51,554 bases of DNA from Terriglobia bacterium (GTDB taxonomy: Bacteria; Acidobacteriota; Terriglobia; Bryobacterales; Bryobacteraceae): positions 1 through 51,554 of the forward strand of contig PSRJ01000267.1 of NCBI GenBank assembly GCA_003175985.1, given 5' to 3'. Numbering within the stretch: position 1 is the first letter of the stretch; each line of letters begins with the position of its first letter. Below the pieces are notes generated by a model, which was not told the DNA's origin, did not search any database, and saw nothing but the letters and a program-made list of their open reading frames with translations. Below are positions 1-9,213 of the stretch, in pieces. The translations under genes were made by a program, and so were the position numbers.

Positions 1-543
1 GGGATCGCCCTCTCTGTAGGCGGCGCCAGCCATAATGTCCGCCTGCCGGTCCATATCCGCACCCAGTTTCTGCGCGTATGCTTTGCGAAACACCGCGCGG
101 TCGCTGGCAGAGGCCGGCGCGGGATTCATCAGAATCATGTGGGACACCCGTTCCGGGTGGCGAAGTGCGTACTCCAAAGCAAGCACAGTGCCCCAGGAGT
201 GCCCGAGCAACGCTACGGATCGCAGGTGAAAGTGCTGCCGCACCCTGTCGATATCCTCCAGGTCTGAGATGAGCGTGACATCCCCGGGCGACACGTGATC
301 CGCGGATCTTCCGCGCCCGCGCTGATCGTAGTAGATGAGCCGGAATGCATCCGCCAATCGATCCAAATCGGGCAGGAGATAGCTGTGATCGAAGTCGGGC
401 CCGCCATGGAGGACGATGATGGGCGGCCCGTGACCGATTTCCCGAGAATACAGCGTCGTCTTTCCGGCCGGAATGCGGCTTTCGCGCGGCTCCACCGTCC
501 GGTAGATCTGCAATGCAGCCGCTGATTCCGCCGTCAGGGCCAT
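1..543 (-). CDS. Alpha/beta hydrolase, proline iminopeptidase-like (3' end beyond window)
   Basis: Reading the minus strand from the ATG at 543 gives 181 open residues that run off the left edge. Three landmarks of the alpha/beta hydrolase fold appear in order: an oxyanion-hole strand VLHGGPD, the strand-4 motif YYDQRGRGRS, and the nucleophile elbow GHSWG with its catalytic Ser. HGGP plus DQRG is typical of the proline iminopeptidase (S33) branch, so a peptidase or esterase acting on small substrates is likely; the catalytic Asp and His would lie outside the window. It starts 42 nt after the stop of receptor 1 in the same frame and is probably co-transcribed with it. The start is uncertain: the codons between the receptor stop and ATG 543 read RARLIVNCVAIALV, which looks like the start of a signal peptide but offers only a GTG at 546 as a further standard start. 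Confidence 0.85.
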   Translation of the reverse strand, partial: MALTAESAAALQIYRTVEPRESRIPAGKTTLYSREIGHGPPIIVLHGGPDFDHSYLLPDLDRLADAFRLIYYDQRGRGRSADHVSPGDVTLISDLEDIDRVRQHFHLRSVALLGHSWGTVLALEYALRHPERVSHMILMNPAPASASDRAVFRKAYAQKLGADMDRQADIMAGAAYREGDP

Positions 544-585
544 CACGAGCGCAATTGCGACACAGTTGACGATGAGGCGAGCCCT

Positions 586-3500
586 CTAAAAACTGAATCG
601 CGCCACGATCTGACCGGTCCTTGGCTGCGATCCGTTGCCGTTGAACGTGTTGACGAAGCCATAGCCCGACGTGAGTTGTCCGGCGTTGTTTCGCGTGGTG
701 GGCGCGGCGGCATTGGGGCCGGGCGATTGCGTGATCGAGCTGATCGGCGTGGGATTGGCCAGGAACAGACGATTAAACACGTTGAAGAACTCGGCGCGTA
801 TGTCGAGCCGGACGCGATTCTCCTTGGCTAAGCCGAAGGTCCGGCCCAGGCTCAGCGACTCGGCCGGCTGGCGCTGCCAACGCACGTTGTCGTAGAACGG
901 AGCGGAGGTGCCGAACGTGCCGGCAGGAGCGTCTACCCAGGCGGCCGGATTGAGTACAAGCTGCGTCGTGGGGTCGAAACACTTGCAGTTGGGGTCGAAT
1001 AACAATGGGTTCACACCCTGCACCCGGTTCCACAAAGTCTCGCCACCGCCCCAGACCGCCGGATTGTTGGTGCGGTCGCGGGCCAACTGCGTAAGCAGAC
1101 CGTTCCGCGAGGCAGGCGTGCGAAGTACTTCGCCGCTCTGGTAGCGCAATACACCGGCGATGTTCCAATCGCGCGCGGCCCAAGAGAGGGCCTTCATGCC
1201 TTTGCCCTCCGCGCGAAATCCCGGCGTCGTATACCGGAAGGATGTCACCAGAACAAACGGGCGGCCGAAGGACGTGAGCTGCTTGTTAATGCCCCGGTTG
1301 AACACGTCGTTGACCACGTTGGTGCCCGGGCTGTTCACGTAGCTGGTATCGGCCCCCACTCCGTTGCTGAGTTCCTTGGCCCAAGTGAAGGCCGAATCGA
1401 CGGTAAGCCCGCCCGAGAGCCGCTTGCTCACCTTGGTTTGCAGCGAGTCGTACCAGGTATCACCCAGGGGCGGCCCCCAGAACCCGGGGGAGCCGAGGAA
1501 CTGCGGAAAATTCCGCAGCACCTGATTCAGACTCTGAGTGGCGGGGAAGCCCGGATACACGTTGTTGGGATTGGCCAGCCATGGGAACCGGGCGATCACC
1601 AGCGGGGAACTGATGCGCGTGGTGAGCAGCGCGCGATCCGCCGGATTGCTGATATCGATTCCCCAGTTCTTCTTGAGTGACACGGGCTCGAGCGCGTTGT
1701 AATCCTCAATCGAAAGGACGGGCGAGGCCCACCAGACCCCGCGGTTTCCTACATAAGTCGCCTCAACCACCAGGTTATGCGTAATCTCCCGTTGCAGGCC
1801 GATGCTCCATTGGAAGATGCGCGCCGGCCGCCCGGCGTGCCGGTCGATGTGGAAGAAGGGCGATATGGGAGGACGCACTCCGGGGGCTACTTCCAGTGGG
1901 TAGTTGGGGCCGTAGTCCGGCCAGACCAGCGGGGGATTGCCGAAGCGATTACCTGGCGCGAGCGGATTCCCGTCACGCACAAGGCCCGCGGTCTCGCCGT
2001 AACCGGGCGCGGAGAGCGTTTTGAAGTCATTCGCGCTGCGGGCCGATCCAGCCGTTTGCGAGCCGCCATAAGCGATACCGGCTCCCGCGCGGAAAACCGT
2101 CTTGGAGTTGATCTGATATGCAGCGCCCAAGCGCGGGCCAAGCGCCCAGGGATAGTTATGGAAGTAGGTGCAGCCGCATGTCGCTTCGTAAATCACGGTG
2201 CCGATGCGCCCGCCGGCCGCGGGATTGGGACGGTCAAACGACGCAGTCGAATTGCGGCCATACTGCTCCCGGATTAACGTGACATAGTCGTAGCGCAGAC
2301 CATAGTCGAGCGTAAGCTTGCGCGTCACCTTCCACGAATCCTGGATATAGCCGGCGAAGTTGTGGTAGCCGAACCGCAGGGTGGCCTGGGCGCCGTCATT
2401 GATTCCGCTGGTCAAGCCAAGAAAATAACTGGCATAGGCAAATCCGGTGTTCGCATTGACGCCACGGCCATCCTGCCAGGGATCCGCGGTCTGCGCCTGC
2501 GCGAAGTTCAGAACGCCATGGGCGCGGGAATAGGTGTGCGTGGGGAATCCTTCGAACAGCCCCTCGCCGCCGAATTTGAAGGTGTGATTTCCCCTCACCC
2601 AGGTGAGGCTGGCATTCGCCGTGGTCTTGATGTCCTTTGCGTACTCGTAAGGAGCAAAATGACTCGTGGTCCAGGTAAAGCCTCCCCGCGAGGTATCGCC
2701 GCCAAACACGATTTGCGGAAACAACTGCGCGGCGGAGAAGTTCCCGCCCCAGCCAAGCTGGCTTTGATCGTATGGCGCCGATAGGAAAATCTGGTGCATA
2801 TACATGAGGCCGGCGCCCAAGTGCAGCAACATGGTCGGCGTGAGCGACTGGTCGTAGTTGATGCGCGTGGTTCGCGTGACGTTATCCTGGACCACCGCAG
2901 CGGTAATCGGCTGCGGGATTCCATCGGAACCGGGGGTGAAGTTGCGGTTCTCCGAGTAATACCATGCCAGCTTTACGCGCGAGCTGAGATTGTGGTCCAG
3001 CTTGAACGAGGGGATGGTGGTGTGGCGGAAGTTTGTGTAGGCGGGGATGGGATAGTTGTTGACCACCCCGGAGTTTAATGGCAGCGGAATAAACCCCTGA
3101 ATCTTTGCGGCTACAGGGTCCATTCGATCGATCGGTATGATGTTCCCTGGAAATGGATCGCGCACGGTCGTACCGTCCGAGGCCGTTCTGGTGGTCGTGG
3201 GATCGAAGATCTGATTCTGAATCAACGGCCGGCCCAACGCATCGATCGCGGGCTGGCCGCCGATGGTCACGGGTCCGATCGTGGCGCCGCTGAAATCGCC
3301 CCGCCGGTAGCCCAGCGTCGGAACTGTGGTCAGCCCCTTGGCGATCACCTGCGTTTCGCGGAATTGCTCGAAGCTGAAGAAGAAGAAGGTTCTGTCGTGG
3401 CCGTTGTAGAGTTTCGGCAGCACGATCGGTCCGCCAATTGTGAATCCATAGTTATGGCGGCGCTGCGTGTCGCGGATGTGCTGGCCCGCTTTCAAGCTGT

Positions 3501-4320
3501 CGCTGATGCCGGCATCGGTGAAGGGAACCCCCGCGTTCAGCACTTCGTTCACGAAATAGTCGTAGGCGCTCCCATGTAATTGGTTGGTGCCGGATCGCAT
3601 CGTGTAATTGAAGTATCCGCCGCCCGCCTGCCCGTACTCCGCCGCGTAATTGCTCGTCTGAACCGTCACTTCCTGGATGGCATCGAGGCTGGCCTGATTC
3701 ACCTGGTTTTCCCGGCGGTTCTGGCCGTCGGTGGCGTCCTGACCCTCGATGCGGATGGACTGGGTGTTTGCCGGCAGGCCGTTTACACGCAGCGTATTGT
3801 CGTTGACGAAGGACGAGCCCGGAATCAGATTGATGGCCTGCAACGGATTTCGCACGTTGCCGAGATTGGCTCCGAAGCCGAGATTGATCACCGGCAGGCT
3901 GTCCACCCGCTCGGTGGTCATGTTGTGGCTCAGTTCGCCGCTCTCGGTTTTGAGCAGCGGCGCAGCCTCCACGACCGTAACCGACTCGCTCGCCGAGCCG
4001 ACTTCCAACTCGACATCGACGCGCAGCGTACCCGCCACTGAAACGACGACATTCTGCCGAATGAATCGCTTAAATCCGGGCACCGTTACGGAAATCTCGT
4101 AAGTCCCCGCGGGCAACTGCGACAGCGTGTAGTTTCCCGTCGCGCTGCTGGCGGCCTGATACAAAGCCCCGGTCTCGGCGTTTCTGGCTTCCACCGGAGC
4201 GCTTGCCACCACCGCGCCGGCGGGATCGCCAATGGTTCCAGTGATGGTCCCGCGGTCGCTCTGTGCGAACGCGGCCACAGAGAAGAAAAACAGACAGGCC
4301 CAACCTGTTCGCGCCTTCAT
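586..4320 (-). CDS. Oar-like TonB-dependent outer-membrane receptor 1
   Basis: A 1244-residue protein. Residues 1-20 form a signal peptide ending AAFAQ. Next comes a carboxypeptidase-regulatory-like (CNA_B-type) domain at about 25-110, starting GTITGTIGDPAGAVV, then a plug region with SIRIEGQDATDGQNRR and YAAEYGQAGGG, then a long beta-barrel region ending in the aromatic RFSF, as expected for an outer-membrane barrel. Such Oar-like receptors are abundant in Acidobacteriota and are thought to import large ligands or mediate surface contact; the substrate cannot be read here. The ATG at 4320 is preferred over an in-frame ATG at 4347 because GGAGGT lies 6 nt upstream and the signal peptide then begins MKAR. 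Its own promoter lies at 4396-4424. It is less like receptors 2 and 3, whose plug has the LNGRDW motif. Confidence 0.93.
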   Translation of the reverse strand: MKARTGWACLFFFSVAAFAQSDRGTITGTIGDPAGAVVASAPVEARNAETGALYQAASSATGNYTLSQLPAGTYEISVTVPGFKRFIRQNVVVSVAGTLRVDVELEVGSASESVTVVEAAPLLKTESGELSHNMTTERVDSLPVINLGFGANLGNVRNPLQAINLIPGSSFVNDNTLRVNGLPANTQSIRIEGQDATDGQNRRENQVNQASLDAIQEVTVQTSNYAAEYGQAGGGYFNYTMRSGTNQLHGSAYDYFVNEVLNAGVPFTDAGISDSLKAGQHIRDTQRRHNYGFTIGGPIVLPKLYNGHDRTFFFFSFEQFRETQVIAKGLTTVPTLGYRRGDFSGATIGPVTIGGQPAIDALGRPLIQNQIFDPTTTRTASDGTTVRDPFPGNIIPIDRMDPVAAKIQGFIPLPLNSGVVNNYPIPAYTNFRHTTIPSFKLDHNLSSRVKLAWYYSENRNFTPGSDGIPQPITAAVVQDNVTRTTRINYDQSLTPTMLLHLGAGLMYMHQIFLSAPYDQSQLGWGGNFSAAQLFPQIVFGGDTSRGGFTWTTSHFAPYEYAKDIKTTANASLTWVRGNHTFKFGGEGLFEGFPTHTYSRAHGVLNFAQAQTADPWQDGRGVNANTGFAYASYFLGLTSGINDGAQATLRFGYHNFAGYIQDSWKVTRKLTLDYGLRYDYVTLIREQYGRNSTASFDRPNPAAGGRIGTVIYEATCGCTYFHNYPWALGPRLGAAYQINSKTVFRAGAGIAYGGSQTAGSARSANDFKTLSAPGYGETAGLVRDGNPLAPGNRFGNPPLVWPDYGPNYPLEVAPGVRPPISPFFHIDRHAGRPARIFQWSIGLQREITHNLVVEATYVGNRGVWWASPVLSIEDYNALEPVSLKKNWGIDISNPADRALLTTRISSPLVIARFPWLANPNNVYPGFPATQSLNQVLRNFPQFLGSPGFWGPPLGDTWYDSLQTKVSKRLSGGLTVDSAFTWAKELSNGVGADTSYVNSPGTNVVNDVFNRGINKQLTSFGRPFVLVTSFRYTTPGFRAEGKGMKALSWAARDWNIAGVLRYQSGEVLRTPASRNGLLTQLARDRTNNPAVWGGGETLWNRVQGVNPLLFDPNCKCFDPTTQLVLNPAAWVDAPAGTFGTSAPFYDNVRWQRQPAESLSLGRTFGLAKENRVRLDIRAEFFNVFNRLFLANPTPISSITQSPGPNAAAPTTRNNAGQLTSGYGFVNTFNGNGSQPRTGQIVARFSF

Positions 4321-4395
4321 ATTTACCTCCGTTACACTCATCCCCAAGGACGTGGTCGTCCGGACGCGAATCCAGCACTAAGAACAGTTGGGGAA

Positions 4396-4424
4396 ATACT
4401 ACAGCCGGGCTACATGCAAGTCAA
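4396..4424 (-). promoter_or_regulatory. Sigma-70-type promoter of receptor 1
   Basis: On the minus strand TTGACT (4419-4424) is followed by a 17-nt spacer and TAGTAT (4396-4401), 75 nt upstream of the receptor start. It matches the arrangement before receptors 2 and 4. It lies in the 137-nt gap after the beta-propeller gene, so receptor 1 and the hydrolase can be transcribed separately from the genes upstream. Confidence 0.6.
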
Positions 4425-4457
4425 CGGGGTGTGGTGGACGGGTAGGCGCCTGCTTCC

Positions 4458-5513
4458 TCAACGCCCGTAGACCAGCAGGCGGAACGTTCCCGGCTTAGCC
4501 CTCGGTTGGGGATTGGGCTGCTTTTGCGTGGGCGGCGCGGGGGGATCGAAATCCGACGTATCCACGAACAGATTGTGCGTTTTCGCGTCGAGGCCCATGG
4601 TCTTGGCGCCAAACTCGGTCTTGACCGTCTCGACCGGACTCAATTTGTCCGGCGAATCGGCGTGGAAGATATGAATTGTGCCTTCGCGCGTGGATGCGAA
4701 CAGAAGAGCGCTTTCCGGTTCGAAGATGTTGCTGTCGACACGGTCGCCTATGGGGAAGGATTGTCCGACGATCTTTCCGTTATCCGCGTCCATGACCACA
4801 AGTAATTTGGGATTGCGACCCGAAATGAAAAGCCGCCGGTGCTGGCGATCCATAGCAATCGCTACCGGTTGGCCAGACGGCGCTACCTTCCACCGCGATT
4901 TCACCTGGTTAGTGCGCGTGTCGATCGCGATCACTTCATTGGTATCTTCCAAATTGTCGAAGATGGTACCCTTGCCATCGCTGACTGCCTGCTCCGGCTG
5001 GCCGCCCAACTGGATCGTCGTAACCACGGAGCCACTGGCCGGATCAATGACAGTTGCGGTCTTTGGCTCGCCGTTGAATGCGAATATGTGCTTGGAGGCG
5101 GCGTCGTACAAAATGGAATCTGCGTCTTTATCGGCTTTTACCTGGCCGGTCGTTTTGAAAGTCTTCAGATCGAAGATGACAACCTGGCCGGCGTCTCCGT
5201 CGGTTAGGAAACCTTTGCCCAGATCGCCGACCAGCGCGACACCGTGGTTTCGCTTCGTGCCCGTGATAGTTCCCAGCGTGGCAAAGCTATCCGCGTCGAG
5301 TACCTTGACTTCGGTGCCGTGTGACAGGTAAACGCGGCGCGCGGCCGAATCCACGGTAATGTAATCGAAATACTCGCCCCCTCCTTCGGCGGCGCCCAGC
5401 GGGATCTTCTTAATCAGGTGATAACCGCCTACGGCCGGAGCTCCGATCAAGTACGCGGAGATACCGGCCGTACACACCGCAACAGTCCAAAGCCGCACTT
5501 TCAAGCTCTTCAT
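4458..5513 (-). CDS. Exported YVTN-type beta-propeller protein (YncE-like)
   Basis: A 351-residue protein with a signal-anchor-like N-terminus (MKSLKVRLWTVAVCTAGISA) followed by repeated propeller blades of about 40 residues. Blade signatures include FDYITVDSAARRVYLSHG, KHIFAFNGEPKTATVID and RRLFISGRNPKLLVVMD, the pattern of the YVTN/YncE family, which are 7-bladed periplasmic propellers usually of unknown ligand. The C-terminus is Pro-rich (PPAPPTQKQPNPQPR). The ATG at 5513 follows an AAGGAAGG ribosome site and lies 15 nt after the stop of receptor 2, so the two form an operon. A role in binding the receptor's ligand or a surface partner is inference from position only. Confidence 0.85.
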   Translation of the reverse strand: MKSLKVRLWTVAVCTAGISAYLIGAPAVGGYHLIKKIPLGAAEGGGEYFDYITVDSAARRVYLSHGTEVKVLDADSFATLGTITGTKRNHGVALVGDLGKGFLTDGDAGQVVIFDLKTFKTTGQVKADKDADSILYDAASKHIFAFNGEPKTATVIDPASGSVVTTIQLGGQPEQAVSDGKGTIFDNLEDTNEVIAIDTRTNQVKSRWKVAPSGQPVAIAMDRQHRRLFISGRNPKLLVVMDADNGKIVGQSFPIGDRVDSNIFEPESALLFASTREGTIHIFHADSPDKLSPVETVKTEFGAKTMGLDAKTHNLFVDTSDFDPPAPPTQKQPNPQPRAKPGTFRLLVYGR

Positions 5514-5528
5514 CGAAGCCTTCCTTAC

Positions 5529-8500
5529 TTACCAAATTACCTTGATGGCAAACTGAATGTCTCTCGGTTGTGTCACCAAAGCCTGCAAACCTCCGGCGTG
5601 AGCATTGGTGCCGTCCGGATTGAACAACTGCGCGTTGCTCGCCCCAAAAAATGGCAAGGGAGGGGCAAAGTTGGCGTGATTCAGGATATTGAAAAACTCC
5701 GTCCGAAACTGCAGATGGAAGCTCTCCGAAATCTTGCTGATGGCGAAATTCTTATATACGGAGAAATCCAGATTGACCAGGGACGGACCAATCACGCTAT
5801 TGCGGCCGGCGTTGCCTAGGAGATTCGAGCAGCTCCCTGAAACCTTGGCAAAGGGTACGCATTGTGCTGCAATCTCCGGCGTCGCTTTGGGGACGGTATA
5901 GCAATCGGAATTGATGTAACCCAGGAAGACTCCCCGCGGACTGCTCTTGTAGTTGTGGTTGACGGGGTCGCATCCCGGGACGCGATCCGGAATAGAGAAT
6001 GCGTCCGAACCTGAATTCTGAACGCCGAGCGGATCTCCTCCGATCAGAGGCGTGGTCGGGATCCCGTTATTCAGCTTGAGAATGCTACCCATCTCCCATC
6101 CGCGCAGTACGGCAGCCGCGACTCCATGCAGAGAAGGCGAGACGGGCACTTGCCAGATGCCGTTGATTGACAAGCTGTTGCTTACGTTGAAGTCCGAAAC
6201 AGAGCGGCTGATTTGCGGGGCAAACCAGAACCAGCTTGTGACCGAATTCGAAAATGCGTCACCCGCGATGGTGGCCGAACTGTCGTCCATTGCCTTACTG
6301 TACGTGTAAGAGACTCCGAACTGGAAGCCCCGGCTCATCCTCTTCTGAACATTGACTTGAAGTGCCTCATACGTGGACCCGGTTCCAAAAAACATGAACC
6401 GGATCCCCCCGAAATTCGGATTGATGCGCAAATCCTTACCCGTAGGGTTATACGGCCACAGCCACCCTGCCGAGGTCTTGGTGGGAATAACCATGTCGCC
6501 ATCATCCCCGCGAATCATCATATGAACCCCGTGCGAGCCGACATACCCTACCGTGGCTGTCAGGTTGGATGTAATTTGATGCTGCACGTTCAGATTCCAT
6601 TGTTCGATGTAATTCCGCTTGGGATTGCTTTCCATAATTCCGGCAGTGAGAGAGCCGGGTCCCAGTTGCGCATATGCGCTCTGCGGGTCGGTAGGCGGAA
6701 CGCCAAGTTTCAGAGGATATTTTGCGGTTCCGGTGTTGACGGTGCCCGTCAGAAAGAACGGCGTCTCGATGCCGTCCTGGGTGTAGTAATATCCCGGCAG
6801 CGGCAGGATATCGAAGATCGCGAAACCACCGCGAACCGCCGTCTTGCCATTGCCGCGCGGATCCCACGCAAAGCCGATCCGCGGCTCGAAGTTCCGGGTA
6901 GTGGGGTTCGAGTAATACGGCGCGACACCTGTGCAGCCCTGCTTTCCCAGCACCAGCGTGAGAGCCGGATTGGAAGTCCCGCAATAGGGCAGGGGATCCG
7001 TGATGCTGCGGAGGTTACTGAGTTGGCCGTGCACCTCGTTGAGAACGGTGGTCATCTCATAGCGCAGCCCTATGTTCAGCGTCAAGTTGCGGCGCAAGCG
7101 CCAATCATCGTGGAGGTATCCCGCAAAAAGAGTCTGGCGGTAACCCCGTGGGTTTACTCGGCCGGGGAGGCCCGTCTCTAACGAGTTGGGCTGATTGGTG
7201 AGGAACCTTTCCAGTGCGTTACCGCCAGTGAAACGCCAGATGCCGGCAGGATTGTAAATCGTGAATGGGTTGTAGCGCATCCGCTCCATGGCATAGCCGA
7301 ACTTTAGAGCATGGCTGCCGTGAGTCAGAAAAGCATCGTCGTAGAACTGGATAGAGTTCCAATTGTGCAGGGCATTGGCGCCTGACAAGCCGGCGAGAAG
7401 GTTGGTGAAACCGCCGCTGATACGGATCGACGGGGAATTCTGCCCCAGCACGCTGCCTAATGTGGGATCGCCGGCCGCCGGATTTATTGCCGAGGTGCTC
7501 TGGTAGTTAATCACTGCGTTCCGGTTAAAACCGAGCCGCGCGCTATTGATCAGGGCCGGAGTAAACACATGTGTCTCTTCCAATGCGGCAATATGGCGTG
7601 TGGTTTGAGACAAGATAGATAAGTTATTGAATCCGTCCGGCTGCGTATAGGGCGCGTCGTCGTAGAGATACGTAGCAAACAGGCTGTCCTGGGCGCTGAA
7701 CTTATGATCCAGCCGGACGGTATAGTAGTTCTCGTTTACAACTCGCACTCCGGCAAAACTAAAGATACCCTTGTCACCGCTCATGGGTCCGTTGGCATGA
7801 GGGTAAAGGGCCAGGTACTTCTGTATGGCCGGATCCACGATGACATGCGTGCCGCTTGCCAGGTTCCCGGCACGCGCTGCGTCAGAAGGAACCGTGGCCG
7901 GCACGTTGACGCCCTGCGACTGCCGGATTCCTTCGTAATCGCCAAAAATGAACGTCCGGTCTTTGCGAATGGGACCGCCAGCGGCAATGCCAAACTGGTT
8001 TCGCCGGTAAGGAGGTTTCGGCTGGCCGCTGGCATTCAGAAAGAAATCGGTCGCATCCAGCTTATCGTTACGCAGGAATTCGTAAATATCCCCATGAAAC
8101 CCATTCGTTCCCGATTTGCTGATGGCATTCACTACGCCGCCGGAAGTTCTTCCATACTCAGCCGAATAGTTGCCGGTAAGAACCGAGAATTCCTGAATGG
8201 CATCCACGCCGAGATTGCCCCCGATTACGCTGCCAGGCCCGCCGTTGCCGTAGTCGTTGATGCTGAGTCCGTCCAGGCGATAGTTGTTCTGAGTCGGCCG
8301 TCCTCCGGCTATGGTCAATTGTGCCCCGAAGCCCCGATTCCCGCGCACCGCGCCGCTTTCAAACGGCATCTGAGTTTCAATCGCATTGACTCCGGGAGAC
8401 AGCGTGGCCAGCGATGCCCAGTCACGGCCATTAAGAGGCAGTTCGCGCACCGTGGCGGATTGGACTTCGGCGCTGATAATCGAGGAGCCAAGCTGCACCT

Positions 8501-8888
8501 GGGGGGCAGCACCCTCCACTTGAACCGTTTGCGTCGCCTCGCCTACCTTTAGGGCGATGTTCAGCACCTGCTGCGCTCCGACGGTCAGGGTGAGGTCGGA
8601 CTCCTTTGCCGTAGAAAATCCTGGAGCAGAGAAGATGACGCTATAACTTCCCGGCAGCAGGTTAGGAGCCGAGTAAAATCCGGCGGAGTCTGTCACCAGG
8701 CTGCGACTCACACCTGTTGCTGCGTTGGTGATGGTGACTTGGGCGCCGGCCATCGTTCCGCCGGATTGATCGGTCACTGTACCTAGCAGCGTTGCGCCGG
8801 ATACTTGCGCATGAACAGGTCGAATGCAAAAGGTAGCAACCGCCAGAACGGCTGTTGCCAAAACCGTACCCCAGACTTTGTGCGGCAC
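5529..8888 (-). CDS. Oar-like TonB-dependent outer-membrane receptor 2
   Basis: An 1119-residue protein. The start is GTG at 8888: no other in-frame start lies upstream and AGGAGG sits 8 nt before it. The signal peptide ends HAQ at about residue 28, followed by a carboxypeptidase-regulatory-like domain (TLLGTVTDQSGGTMAGAQV), a plug with LPLNGRDWASLATL and NNYRLDGLSINDYGNG, the EYGRTSGGVVNAISKSGTN segment, and a barrel ending in the aromatic VIW. LNGRDW and the RLDGxSINDY stretch are shared with receptor 3, so these two are close paralogues separated by the NHL gene. The promoter and an overlapping operator lie at 9015-9052. It probably forms an operon with the beta-propeller gene at 4458-5513. 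Confidence 0.93.
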   Translation of the reverse strand: MPHKVWGTVLATAVLAVATFCIRPVHAQVSGATLLGTVTDQSGGTMAGAQVTITNAATGVSRSLVTDSAGFYSAPNLLPGSYSVIFSAPGFSTAKESDLTLTVGAQQVLNIALKVGEATQTVQVEGAAPQVQLGSSIISAEVQSATVRELPLNGRDWASLATLSPGVNAIETQMPFESGAVRGNRGFGAQLTIAGGRPTQNNYRLDGLSINDYGNGGPGSVIGGNLGVDAIQEFSVLTGNYSAEYGRTSGGVVNAISKSGTNGFHGDIYEFLRNDKLDATDFFLNASGQPKPPYRRNQFGIAAGGPIRKDRTFIFGDYEGIRQSQGVNVPATVPSDAARAGNLASGTHVIVDPAIQKYLALYPHANGPMSGDKGIFSFAGVRVVNENYYTVRLDHKFSAQDSLFATYLYDDAPYTQPDGFNNLSILSQTTRHIAALEETHVFTPALINSARLGFNRNAVINYQSTSAINPAAGDPTLGSVLGQNSPSIRISGGFTNLLAGLSGANALHNWNSIQFYDDAFLTHGSHALKFGYAMERMRYNPFTIYNPAGIWRFTGGNALERFLTNQPNSLETGLPGRVNPRGYRQTLFAGYLHDDWRLRRNLTLNIGLRYEMTTVLNEVHGQLSNLRSITDPLPYCGTSNPALTLVLGKQGCTGVAPYYSNPTTRNFEPRIGFAWDPRGNGKTAVRGGFAIFDILPLPGYYYTQDGIETPFFLTGTVNTGTAKYPLKLGVPPTDPQSAYAQLGPGSLTAGIMESNPKRNYIEQWNLNVQHQITSNLTATVGYVGSHGVHMMIRGDDGDMVIPTKTSAGWLWPYNPTGKDLRINPNFGGIRFMFFGTGSTYEALQVNVQKRMSRGFQFGVSYTYSKAMDDSSATIAGDAFSNSVTSWFWFAPQISRSVSDFNVSNSLSINGIWQVPVSPSLHGVAAAVLRGWEMGSILKLNNGIPTTPLIGGDPLGVQNSGSDAFSIPDRVPGCDPVNHNYKSSPRGVFLGYINSDCYTVPKATPEIAAQCVPFAKVSGSCSNLLGNAGRNSVIGPSLVNLDFSVYKNFAISKISESFHLQFRTEFFNILNHANFAPPLPFFGASNAQLFNPDGTNAHAGGLQALVTQPRDIQFAIKVIW

Positions 8889-9014
8889 AGGCTCACCCTC
8901 CTAACGAAGATCCGCCACAGTGCCCCGAGGCGTGGTCTGACAGACCTCCTCTCCGCACATATCCCTCATCTCACATACTGAGAGGTCTCCCCCTCAGAGA
9001 CGCCGGGCAATCTA

Positions 9015-9033
9015 GGTGTATAAGCTATACACC
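9015..9033. promoter_or_regulatory. Candidate operator, perfect 8+8 inverted repeat
   Basis: GGTGTATA-AGC-TATACACC is a perfect inverted repeat with a 3-nt centre. It fully covers the -10 box of the receptor-2 promoter (9024-9029), so a dimeric repressor bound here would block transcription. The GTATA/TATAC half-sites resemble those of GntR-family regulators, but no regulator gene lies in the window, so the cognate protein is unknown. Confidence 0.6.
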
Positions 9034-9052
9034 GGCTGATAATCGATGTCAA
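9024..9052 (-). promoter_or_regulatory. Sigma-70-type promoter of receptor 2
   Basis: On the minus strand a consensus TTGACA (9047-9052), a 17-nt spacer and TATAGC (9024-9029) face receptor 2. The predicted start point is near 9017, giving a leader of about 130 nt. The -10 is buried in the inverted repeat at 9015-9033. Confidence 0.65.
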
Positions 9053-9123
9053 GCGGATTCTCGAAATTAGTCGCTCGGGCTTCTGCTGCGTGCAATTTGG
9101 TAGGTGTTGTTAATTGATTCTAT

Positions 9124-9152
9124 TCGACATTAGGATCGTTCGAGCGTATGCT
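9124..9152 (+). promoter_or_regulatory. Promoter of the NHL beta-propeller gene
   Basis: TCGACA (9124-9129), a 17-nt spacer and TATGCT (9147-9152) point towards the NHL gene. Transcription would begin near 9159, downstream of the ATG at 9148 and upstream of the preferred start at 9214. Confidence 0.45.
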
Positions 9153-9213
9153 GATTACTGGCCGGAAGGGCCGGCTACTCCCGAGCTTCAAAGCCGAGAA
9201 AGATGAACGGAAG

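Larger units (their letters stand above)
8889..9213. other. Divergent intergenic region between receptor 2 and NHL gene
   Basis: This 325-bp region holds no gene. It contains the receptor-2 promoter with overlapping operator (9015-9052), a plus-strand promoter for the NHL gene (9124-9152), and a roughly 130-nt leader for receptor 2. The leader contains a small perfect inverted repeat, GGTCTG-A-CAGACC, at 8934-8946. An ATG at 9148 would lie inside the plus-strand -10 box, which argues against it as the NHL start. Confidence 0.6.
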
